Shown: positions 27,418 through 34,114 of the stretch, in pieces
Layout of the letters: every line of letters starts with the position of its first letter
Numbering within the stretch: the stretch's first letter is position 1
NCBI GenBank assembly: GCA_903842345.1
Contig: CAIMLR010000003.1
Span: 62,001 to 126,000, forward strand
Reading direction: 5' to 3'
DNA length: 64,000 nucleotides
Origin: an uncultured Myxococcales bacterium
GTDB taxonomy: Bacteria; Myxococcota_A; UBA9042
Notes under the pieces: generated by a model
The model's input: the letters and a program-made list of their open reading frames with translations, nothing else
The model's database searches: none
Told to the model about the DNA's origin: nothing
Position numbers and translations under genes: made by a program

Positions 27418-28581
27418 ATGATTCTGCTCAAAAATGCTGAAGTGTACGCGCCGCAGCGCTTGGGGCGTCGGGACCTGCTGGTGGCGGGCGGCAAGGTCGT
27501 TGCCTTGGCGGAACGGATGGATGCGCCGCACGGTTGGCCGGTTGAGGTCGTGGACCTGCACGGGCAGATCGTGATGCCCGGGCTGATCGATGGCCACACG
27601 CACCTGACGGGCGGCGGTGGCGAAGCGGGGGCGGCGACGCGCGTGCCATCGGTCCAGTTGACGCACCTGACGCTGGGCGGCGTGACGACGGCGATTGGCC
27701 TGCTGGGCACGGATGCGCGCACGCGGACGATCGCGGAACTGCTGGCGTGCGCGCGCGGCCTCAGCGAATTGGGCTTCAATGCGCTCTGCTACACCGGCAG
27801 CTATGAAGTGCCGCCGACGACGCTGACCGGCTCCGTGCGCGGCGACATCGTGCACATTGACCGGATCGTGGCGTGCGGGGAAGTCGCGCTGTCCGACCAT
27901 CGCTCCTCGCAGCCGACTTTTGACGAGCTTGTGAAGCTCGCGGCCGATTGCCACGTCGCGGGCATGATGACCGGCAAGGCCGGGCTGCTCCACTTGCACA
28001 TGGGCGACGGCAAGCGCGGCCTGCAGTTGATTCAGCGCGCGTTGGACGAGACGGAACTGCCGCCGCGGACGTTCCATCCGACCCACGTCAACCGCCAGAA
28101 GTGGCTGTGGCAGGACGCGAAGGCGCTCGCGCGGCGTGGCTGCACAGTGGACGCGACGGCGTTTCCCGCGGATGACGACTCACTTTCCGCTGCCCAGGCC
28201 ATGGCCGATTGGCTCGACTGCGACATGCCGCGCGACCGCCTCACGATCAGCTCCGATGGCGGCGGCTGCCTGCCGACGTTTGACGGCGACGGCGTGCTGC
28301 TGCACATGGACGTCGGCCGGAGCGCTGCGCTGCTCGAGGAGATCCGCGTGCTGGTGCAGGATGGCCGGGCGCTGGAAGACGTGCTGCCATTCGCGACGAG
28401 CAACGTCGCCAGGCTGTTCCGTTTGGCGCAGAAGGGCCACATCGCCGTGGGCGCTGACGCCGACCTTGTGGTGCTGACTTCCACGCATACCGTCCAGCAC
28501 GTGCTCATTGGCGGACAGTGGTTCGTGCGCGATGGCGTCGCCACCCGTCGCGGTTTGTTCGAGCGAAGCGACACAGTGTGA
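27418..28581 (+). CDS. iadA: Isoaspartyl dipeptidase (beta-aspartyl dipeptidase)
   Basis: Amidohydrolase-fold metalloenzyme that hydrolyses beta-aspartyl dipeptides left after breakdown of proteins with isomerised Asp/Asn. Start ATG 27418 (387 aa, normal for IadA), 5 bp after the stop of the giant lipoprotein. The first metal-binding motif is MPGLIDGHTHLTGGGGE (His60 and His62). Family segments GGVTTAIGLLGTD (about 95-107), ALCYTGSYEVPPTTLTGS, the metal-binding HLHMGDGKRGL, PTHVNRQKWLWQDA and the catalytic SSDGGGCLPTFDGDG near 275 are all present. No signal peptide, so cytosolic. The frame upstream of 27418 overlaps the lipoprotein and is incidental. Coupling to an Asp- and Gly-rich surface protein may be meaningful. 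Confidence 0.92.
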   Translation: MILLKNAEVYAPQRLGRRDLLVAGGKVVALAERMDAPHGWPVEVVDLHGQIVMPGLIDGHTHLTGGGGEAGAATRVPSVQLTHLTLGGVTTAIGLLGTDARTRTIAELLACARGLSELGFNALCYTGSYEVPPTTLTGSVRGDIVHIDRIVACGEVALSDHRSSQPTFDELVKLAADCHVAGMMTGKAGLLHLHMGDGKRGLQLIQRALDETELPPRTFHPTHVNRQKWLWQDAKALARRGCTVDATAFPADDDSLSAAQAMADWLDCDMPRDRLTISSDGGGCLPTFDGDGVLLHMDVGRSAALLEEIRVLVQDGRALEDVLPFATSNVARLFRLAQKGHIAVGADADLVVLTSTHTVQHVLIGGQWFVRDGVATRRGLFERSDTV

Positions 28582-28627
28582 GACGTTGTGAGACATTCGC
28601 GAGACACTTCCGAGACAATGTGAGACA
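28577..28627 (+). repeat. Five helically phased GAGAC boxes
   Basis: GAGAC begins at 28580, 28590, 28601, 28612 and 28622, spaced 10, 11, 11 and 10 bp. The units resemble (T)TGTGAGACA. The run starts in the stop codon of iadA. One unit per helical turn places every box on the same face of the DNA, as in arrays bound by oligomerising regulators. Confidence 0.65.
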
Positions 28628-28698
28628 CTGGCGTGTTGGCTCGGGAATCCGGGTGCGGCGCGCGATCACAGATTAGCATTGCCATTGCGGCGAATTTA

Positions 28699-28716
28699 CA
28701 GATTCGCCAGAATCTG
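28699..28716 (+). repeat. Perfect 7-bp hairpin
   Basis: Arms CAGATTC (28699-28705) and GAATCTG (28710-28716) with the 4-base loop GCCA. No T-run follows, so it is not a classical terminator. Confidence 0.5.
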
Positions 28717-28816
28717 GCACGCAACGTGCAATGTCTCCATGCAGATGGCGCGTGCCCCACCGTGCGCCATGCTCTGGGTTGCTACAGCGCTCCACGTTCG
28801 AGCCTGTTCGACCTCG

Positions 28817-28938
28817 CGCTGCGTGCCCCGATCACGCAGCGGAGTGACCTGCCCCACACGGTCGCTCCGTAGTGAAGCGCCGGCCGGCCCCACACTGGCC
28901 GGCGCTTCGCTCCGCGGCTCCTCGCTCCGGCGTGTGGG
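28817..28938 (+). ncRNA. Candidate structured RNA: three tandem hairpins with GCCCC loops
   Basis: Hairpin A: CGCTGCGT/ACGCAGCG (28817-28824, 28834-28841), loop GCCCCGATC. Hairpin B: CGGAGTGACC/GGTCGCTCCG (28840-28849, 28860-28869), nine Watson-Crick pairs and one G-U, loop TGCCCCACAC. Hairpin C: AGTGAAGCGCCGGCC/GGCCGGCGCTTCGCT (28871-28885, 28897-28911), 14 Watson-Crick pairs and one G-U, loop GGCCCCACACT. B and C share AGTGA/TCGCT in the stem, with the wobble at the same place, so they look like copies. The segment CGTGTGGG (28931-28938) can pair with loop B. It could be a leader of the HEAT gene, a small RNA or a repeat element. Transcription is not shown. Confidence 0.45.
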
Positions 28939-29039
28939 TTGGCGACTCCCGTTCATCCCTCGACGGCAAGGCTACCCGCGCGCGCGCCTTTCGCGCTACA
29001 CTGTGTGGGCTGCTGGCTGGGTCCGGCGACAGGTTGCTC

Positions 29040-29780
29040 ATGTCTTCCCACGCCACGATTTTCCGCGAAGTGCGCAGCGCGGACGCCGACGCTTGCGCGC
29101 GTGGCCTCCGCCGCGTGACGCAAATGCTCGCCACGGATTCCGTCCACGGCAAACGGCCGGCCGATTGGCAAGCCCAGCGCGACGCCCTGGCGGAACTGGA
29201 GCCGCGCTTCCTGGAGTTGGCGACAGGTGCTGACGATGTGCTGCGCGAGCTTGTGGCGGACCTTCTGGGTGCGTGGCTGGGCGATGCGGCGCGCAACGCG
29301 CTGTTGGTGCTGGCTCGCGATGGCGCTGAACGTGTGCGCGCGTCGGCCGTAGGCGCGCTGGAGTCCTGGCCGGAGAGCCCCGAGGCCCGCGAGGCAGTGC
29401 TGGACGGCGCGCAGTCCAACAAGTGGACGATCCGCATGCGCGCTGCCCGCGCCCTGTACGCGTTTGAGGGCCCGGAGATCGTCGACGCGCTTTTTACCGC
29501 GCTCGTCGACGACGACAGCTACGTGCGCCAGGGGGCCGCCGACAGCCTCGCCCGCCGCCCGCTGCCGGAGTTTCACACGCGCCTGCGTCGTCTCGCTGAC
29601 TACCCCATGCCGCACATGCTCGACGCCGCGATGGACCTCTTTGGCACGATCGGCAATGCGGAGGACGCGGCGTTCCTCGCCAAGACGGGCTCGTGGCTCA
29701 ACCTGTCGCAGCCGAGCTTTGTCCGCGCCTGGGCGCGCAAGGCCGCCAAACGCATCCGCGCGCGGCTCGCGATTCGCTAA
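29040..29780 (+). CDS. HEAT-repeat protein
   Basis: Start at ATG 29040 (246 aa); the longer frame to 28872 runs through the hairpin region and is unlikely. From about residue 60 onward the protein is a solenoid of helical pairs typical of HEAT repeats: VLRELVADLLGAWLGDAARN, LLVLARDGAERVRASAVGAL, AVLDGAQSNKWTIRMRAARAL, ALVDDDSYVRQGAADSLA, each with the Ala-hydrophobic pattern and D-x-x-V-R turns. No signal peptide or catalytic motif. Such proteins usually serve as binding scaffolds. It lies 14 bp before the DedA gene on the same strand, so cotranscription is likely. Confidence 0.72.
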   Translation: MSSHATIFREVRSADADACARGLRRVTQMLATDSVHGKRPADWQAQRDALAELEPRFLELATGADDVLRELVADLLGAWLGDAARNALLVLARDGAERVRASAVGALESWPESPEAREAVLDGAQSNKWTIRMRAARALYAFEGPEIVDALFTALVDDDSYVRQGAADSLARRPLPEFHTRLRRLADYPMPHMLDAAMDLFGTIGNAEDAAFLAKTGSWLNLSQPSFVRAWARKAAKRIRARLAIR

Positions 29781-29794
29781 ATTCGGGGTGTGAA

Positions 29795-30460
29795 ATGGAA
29801 CATCTGCTCGAAGTGCTGCGGGTTTGGCTGACCGCCTTTGATGGCTTGACCGTCTACGGCGTCTGCTTCGGCGTGCTCCTCCTCTGCGGGTTTGGCCTGC
29901 CCGTGCCCGAGGACGTGACGCTCCTCATCTGCGGCTATCTCACCTACGAGTCCATGCCGGACGGTTCGCCGCGGCCCCACGTCCACATCATCGCGTCGTT
30001 GCTCGTCGGCCTCGCCGGCGTGCTGATCGGGGATTCGACGATGTTCATGTTGGGGCGGCGTTTTGGCGAGCGCCTGCGCACTGTACGGCCGTTTTCCTAC
30101 ATCCTGGGCCACGGCCGGCTGGAGCAGACCGAGGAATTCCTCCAGAGCCACGGCCCCAAAGTGCTCTTTTCCGCGCGCTTCACGCCGGGACTCCGCTCCG
30201 CCGTCTTTTTTTCCAGCGGCGTGCTGAAGATTCCGTTCAAGACGTTCCTCTTCTATGACGGCATGGCGGCGATGCTCAGCGTCCCGGCGCTGGTGCTTTC
30301 CGCGTGGTATTGGGGCGCGGAGTTCAAGAGCGTGCTGATCAAGGCCCGGCGCACGGAAAATGGCGTGCTCATCGGGCTGTTGGCGATTGGATTGTTGTTG
30401 CTGGGGCGCTGGGCGTGGAAACGCCGCAAGAAGGCGAAGGAAGCGGCTGCGCTGAAATAG
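29795..30460 (+). CDS. DedA/VTT-family membrane protein
   Basis: Inner-membrane protein of the DedA (SNARE-associated/VTT) family, members of which flip phospholipids or undecaprenyl phosphate. Start ATG 29795 (221 aa). Helix GVCFGVLLLCGFGLPVPEDV carries the family's GLPVPED motif (about residues 35-42). The middle region has FSARFTPGLRSAVFFSSGVLKIPFKTFLFYD (about 123-153) with the conserved Arg and Pro of the re-entrant loop. The last hydrophobic helix is GVLIGLLAIGLLLLGRWAW, ending in a lysine-rich tail. The gene ends 3 bp from the convergent aminotransferase gene. Confidence 0.88.
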   Translation: MEHLLEVLRVWLTAFDGLTVYGVCFGVLLLCGFGLPVPEDVTLLICGYLTYESMPDGSPRPHVHIIASLLVGLAGVLIGDSTMFMLGRRFGERLRTVRPFSYILGHGRLEQTEEFLQSHGPKVLFSARFTPGLRSAVFFSSGVLKIPFKTFLFYDGMAAMLSVPALVLSAWYWGAEFKSVLIKARRTENGVLIGLLAIGLLLLGRWAWKRRKKAKEAAALK

Positions 30461-30463
30461 CGG

Positions 30464-31681
30464 TCAGTTCAGCCGGTCCGGATACGCGGCCAAGCCCGCC
30501 GCCAGCACCTCGCACGCCCGCTGCAGCTTGGGCACTTCCAGCACGTAGGCCGCGCGCACCTGGTTCTTGCCGAGGCCCGGCGTCGCGTAGAAGCCATCCG
30601 CTGGCGCGAACATCACGGTCTCGCCGGCCAACTGGAACGTCTCCAGCAGCCAGATGCAGAACTTTTCGGCGTCCGGCACCGGCAGCTCGACCATCAGGTA
30701 GAACGCGCCCGCCGGCGTCGCCGCGCGCACGCCCGGGATCGCGCACAGGCCCGCAACGAGCGCATCGCGGCGCCGCTTGTAGTCGGCGATGTGTGCGTCG
30801 GTCTCCGATTGCGGCGTTTCCAGCGCGGCAAGCGCGGCAAATTGATCCACGACCGGTGGGGACAGCCGCGTCTGGGCGAATTTCAGCGCCGCGGCGTAGA
30901 TCTCCGGATTGCGCGTGACCAGGCAACCGACGCGGGCGCCGCATGCGGAATAGCGCTTGGACACGGAGTCGATTTGGATCGCGCAGCTCTCCAGGCCAGG
31001 CTGCCACAGGACCGACGGCGCGCGGCCGCTGCCGTCGTATACGAAATCGCGGTAGACCTCGTCGCTCACGAGGAAAACGCCTGCGTCGCGGCACACTTCG
31101 CCGATGGCGCGCAGGTTGGCGGCGTCCATGACCGCGCCGGTCGGGTTGCCGGGGCTGGAGATCAGGAGCGCGCGCGTCTTGGGGCCAATCGCCGCACGGA
31201 CTTGGTCCGCGGAAAGCGCAAATCCGTTGCTCGAGGAAGTCGTGATGGCGCGCGTCTCCACGCCGAGGATCTGGGCAAAGCCCTTGTAATTTGGGTAATA
31301 CGGCTCCGCGACGAGAATTTCCTCGCCGATGTCGCACGTCGCCGCGATGGCGAATTGCAGCGCCTCTGACCCGCCGACGGTCACGAGCACTTGCGACGGC
31401 AGGATCGCGGGAATCGCCGAAGGCTGTGTCAGGCTATTGTAATAATTGGCCAAAGCCGTGCGATAGGCGGCGCTGCCTTCGGACGCGCCGTAGGCCAGGA
31501 CTTTGTCGTCAAAATGCCGATACGCCTCCAGCATCCGCGGCGGCGTCGGAATATCGGGCTGGCCAATATTCAGATGAAACACACGCATTCCGCGCGCTTT
31601 GGCAGCGTCGGCATAGGGCGAGAGACGCCGAATCGGGGAGGCTTGGGCATTTTTGCCGCGAAGCGAGGGGTGCAGAGCCAT
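30464..31681 (-). CDS. PLP-dependent aminotransferase, class I/II
   Basis: Fold-type I aminotransferase, likely acting on an aromatic or acidic amino acid. ATG 31681 (405 aa) is chosen with GGTGG upstream over a GTG at 31693. Landmarks: YGASEGSAAYRTALANYYN (about residues 65-83), QVLVTVGGSEALQFAI for cofactor phosphate contact, LISSPGNPTGAVMD with the conserved Asn, VSDEVYRDFVYDG with the Asp and Tyr contacting PLP, and SVSKRYSACGARVGCLV with the Schiff-base Lys. The conserved substrate-carboxylate Arg is probably in the C-terminal VRAAYVLE segment. Substrate specificity cannot be read from the sequence. It ends 3 bp from the DedA gene. Confidence 0.9.
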   Translation of the reverse strand: MALHPSLRGKNAQASPIRRLSPYADAAKARGMRVFHLNIGQPDIPTPPRMLEAYRHFDDKVLAYGASEGSAAYRTALANYYNSLTQPSAIPAILPSQVLVTVGGSEALQFAIAATCDIGEEILVAEPYYPNYKGFAQILGVETRAITTSSSNGFALSADQVRAAIGPKTRALLISSPGNPTGAVMDAANLRAIGEVCRDAGVFLVSDEVYRDFVYDGSGRAPSVLWQPGLESCAIQIDSVSKRYSACGARVGCLVTRNPEIYAAALKFAQTRLSPPVVDQFAALAALETPQSETDAHIADYKRRRDALVAGLCAIPGVRAATPAGAFYLMVELPVPDAEKFCIWLLETFQLAGETVMFAPADGFYATPGLGKNQVRAAYVLEVPKLQRACEVLAAGLAAYPDRLN

Positions 31682-31758
31682 GGCGCGATCCACCTGCCGA
31701 CGGGGGGGCCGGGACGGCGATCGTGCCCCAGATCGTGAATTCCGGCAACCCCGCGGGC

Positions 31759-32205
31759 CTACTGCTCGGTCGGCTGGCGATCCAAACTCTGCAGGAATGC
31801 GACCAAATCGCGGCGCAGGTCAAAATGCAGGTTCACCATGGCGATGGCGTGCTCGCCCTCGTGCACGGTGCCCCAGAGCGTCGTCGCGGTGTACAGCGGC
31901 CGCAGGAGGCTCGGGTGCTTGGCGCCGCGAAACAGCAGCGTGCGCCCGTCGTTGGCGGCGAATGTGAACTCGTAGTCCACGCGGCGCGGACGGACCCAAC
32001 GCATGCGCAGCGCGCCGCCGATCGGCACCTGGTCGGCCAGCCGGTCAAAGCTCGCGCTGCCGGTCATCTCGGCGACGACCTCTTCAACCTTGCCGCGCGG
32101 GCGGGGCAGCGCAACGTTGACGGTCACCTCGCAGATGCGCACGTCATCGGGCGTTTCGACAAGGAAATAGCTGCCGCGCAGCGTCTCTGTGTAGTGGAGG
32201 CTCAT
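31759..32205 (-). CDS. Small conserved protein, possible steroid-oxidase accessory-type domain
   Basis: 148 aa from ATG 32205; the start is uncertain because no ribosome-binding site is evident and a TTG frame extends upstream into the next gene. The sequence (MSLHYTETLRGSYFL, then ASFDRLADQVPIGGALRMRWVRPRRVDYEFTFAANDGRTLLFRGAKHPS) resembles a small beta-rich domain I associate with GMC-type steroid oxidases and patatin-like proteins, with its T-E-T-x-x-G-x opening and a later T-T-L-W-G-T-V-H segment. That resemblance is a recollection of pattern and is tentative. No signal peptide. It lies 13 bp downstream of the triple-thioredoxin-fold gene on the same strand, so it may be the last gene of that operon. 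Confidence 0.5.
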   Translation of the reverse strand: MSLHYTETLRGSYFLVETPDDVRICEVTVNVALPRPRGKVEEVVAEMTGSASFDRLADQVPIGGALRMRWVRPRRVDYEFTFAANDGRTLLFRGAKHPSLLRPLYTATTLWGTVHEGEHAIAMVNLHFDLRRDLVAFLQSLDRQPTEQ

Positions 32206-32218
32206 GGATGGGGGTGTC

Positions 32219-34105
32219 TCATGGCTGGCAATCCGCAGGAGCGGACGGCGGGGAAGGATCGTCGCGGACAAAGCGCACTGCGCGCTCCAAGCGGGACTCG
32301 TCGAGGGGACCTTGGTACAGCCGGTCGCCGATGTAAATCACCGGCTCATCGCGCATGTCCAGACGCAAGCGGGCACGCCAGACGGCGCGGAGGGCGTCCT
32401 GAACTTCCGGGGTAGCAGCGGTATTCTGCAGTGTGGGCAGGTCGAGCTTGGCCTTTTTCACGGCAATTGCCATCGTTGACCATTCATTTGGCTTGTCCAG
32501 ATTGAACAGCGCTTCCGCCAATTCCAGGCCTTTGCCCAGCCGGGTCGCGGCGAGAATCGCCTCCCCGGACGGCGACTTGCCCGGCTCCGCGCCGTGCGGA
32601 ATCGCCGCCAGCGTCAGCCGAATCGGCGCTTCCTTGGACTGCACGAGCCGCCGCAGCATGAAGAAGGCCGCCCGCGAGTGTGGACTGCGGAAATCAACGA
32701 AGAGCGCCACCGGCTGCCCGGATTTGCCCATCGTCGGCAGGACGGGCAGGGCGTCCGGCGGCTCGGGCGCGGCCAGATCGAGCTCGGCATCCTGCAAAGA
32801 CCGACCCTGCGCCACGAGGCTGGCATAGACCGCGGCGGGCTTGCCCGGCAGCGATTTGCACTCCGCGCGCAAATCCGCCAGCGCGGCATGCAGCCCGTCA
32901 TCGCCCGCGCGACCCAGCCACCGCCGACCATTGACGAAAATCGTCCCCGGCGCCGCTTCCGTCCGCCGCGCCAAATCCGCGGCAACTTGCAGCCAGGCGG
33001 TGGTCGCTGGCGCATCGGCCGTCTTGCGCACCGTCGCTGGGTCCAGCCCGAGCGCCGTGAGCTTGGCCTCCACGTCGTCCGCGCGTGCCGCCTTGCCGGC
33101 CAAATCGCGCAGCAGCGTCAACGCCTTGGGTGGCGCAGTCAGCACCGCCGCGGCCAGCCACAGCGCCAGCGGCGGCGTCGGCGACTTCCAGGCCCGGTGC
33201 GACTCCGGCAGCAGCAGCTTGGCGACAATGCGGATGTCCGCGCGCCCCGCCTTGGCTTCCTCCAACTGCATTTGGAGCAGCGTCGCGAGCTCCTGAAGCT
33301 GCCACGGATGCGTCGGGTCCAGAAACAGCACCACCGTCAGCGGCGCCTCCGGGCCAAACGCCAAATCGCCTTCCGCGACCGGCACGCGCCACCGCGGACC
33401 AAGGCAACCGTGCGGCGACGGATTCACCGGCTGCAGGGCGCGTCCCAGCCGCAACGCATCCAGCGCCGCCACAAACTCCGGCGCCTGCCGCAGCATCCCG
33501 ATGCGCTCCAGATCCGCGGCTGTGCCTCCCTCGGCGCGATCGCGCAGCGCCCGCGCGCGCGCGGTCTGCAACGCCCGCTGCAGGCTCTCTGGGTGCGGCA
33601 CGCCGCTCAGTCCGCGGCCGTTGATCAGCGCCGACGGCGTGGTGCGAATGCCCATCGCCAGGCCCGCCTGCTGCTCACGCGCCACCTGCGCCGCTACGGC
33701 CGGATCGTTCCGGGTCTGGTCAAACGCCGCGACGTTCAGCCCCGCCGCCACCGCCGCTCGCCCGATCGCCGTCGGATCGGGCGTCGCTTCCCGCATCAGC
33801 GCATCGATGAACGCGAGCTCCTTCTCCTGCGCGCGGGCCGCCACCGCCGCCACCGCGGCCGGCATCGCCAGCGGGTGAATGCTCAGCGGCAGGTGTTGCA
33901 CAACGAGCGCGACGTCCGGCGTTCGTTGCAGCGCCTCGCGCACCAGCGGCCACGCCTGCCGGGAGTAGGGGCACGCGAGATCGAGGAAGAACCGCGCCGT
34001 CACAAGCGTCCGGGCGGGCGCCTGCGCGGGCGGCGGCGTCTGGGCACGCACGAGCGCGGGCGCGAGCACGAGGGGCAACAACAAGGAGAGCAATCGCAGC
34101 TTCAT
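32219..34105 (-). CDS. Periplasmic triple DsbA-like thioredoxin-fold protein
   Basis: Exported protein, 628 aa, with signal peptide MKLRLLSLLLPLVLAPALVRA. ATG 34105 has GAGGGG upstream that overlaps the stop of the preceding gene. Three consecutive DsbA-like domains can be traced. Domain 1 (about 33-180) has CPYS at the active-site position (Cys45) and a cis-Pro loop MGIRTTPSALINGR. Domain 2 (about 245-420) reads LDPTHPWQL where the active site should be, with no Cys, and GTIFVNGRRW as its cis-Pro-like loop. Domain 3 (about 465-600) reads VDFRSPHSR, again without Cys. Active DsbA needs CxxC, so at most one thiol remains; a chaperone, isomerase-like or scaffold role fits better than oxidation. 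Partner gene upstream has the same layout. Confidence 0.8.
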   Translation of the reverse strand: MKLRLLSLLLPLVLAPALVRAQTPPPAQAPARTLVTARFFLDLACPYSRQAWPLVREALQRTPDVALVVQHLPLSIHPLAMPAAVAAVAARAQEKELAFIDALMREATPDPTAIGRAAVAAGLNVAAFDQTRNDPAVAAQVAREQQAGLAMGIRTTPSALINGRGLSGVPHPESLQRALQTARARALRDRAEGGTAADLERIGMLRQAPEFVAALDALRLGRALQPVNPSPHGCLGPRWRVPVAEGDLAFGPEAPLTVVLFLDPTHPWQLQELATLLQMQLEEAKAGRADIRIVAKLLLPESHRAWKSPTPPLALWLAAAVLTAPPKALTLLRDLAGKAARADDVEAKLTALGLDPATVRKTADAPATTAWLQVAADLARRTEAAPGTIFVNGRRWLGRAGDDGLHAALADLRAECKSLPGKPAAVYASLVAQGRSLQDAELDLAAPEPPDALPVLPTMGKSGQPVALFVDFRSPHSRAAFFMLRRLVQSKEAPIRLTLAAIPHGAEPGKSPSGEAILAATRLGKGLELAEALFNLDKPNEWSTMAIAVKKAKLDLPTLQNTAATPEVQDALRAVWRARLRLDMRDEPVIYIGDRLYQGPLDESRLERAVRFVRDDPSPPSAPADCQP

Positions 34106-34114
34106 GGCGCCCCC

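Larger units (their letters stand above)
28582..29039 (+). other. 458-bp gene-free region between iadA and the HEAT-repeat gene
   Basis: No frame here looks coding. In order it holds the phased GAGAC boxes; a hairpin at 28699-28716; three consecutive hairpins at 28817-28911 whose loops share GCCCC; a free segment CGTGTGGG at 28931-28938 complementary to one loop; and a TACACT hexamer at 28997-29002 that could be the -10 box of the downstream gene, although no good -35 precedes it. Confidence 0.6.

Noticed and set aside
28633-28872. 79-residue frame in the 28.6-29.0 kb gap
   Set aside because: It runs through the hairpins, has no ribosome-binding site and no conserved pattern, and ends just where hairpin C begins.
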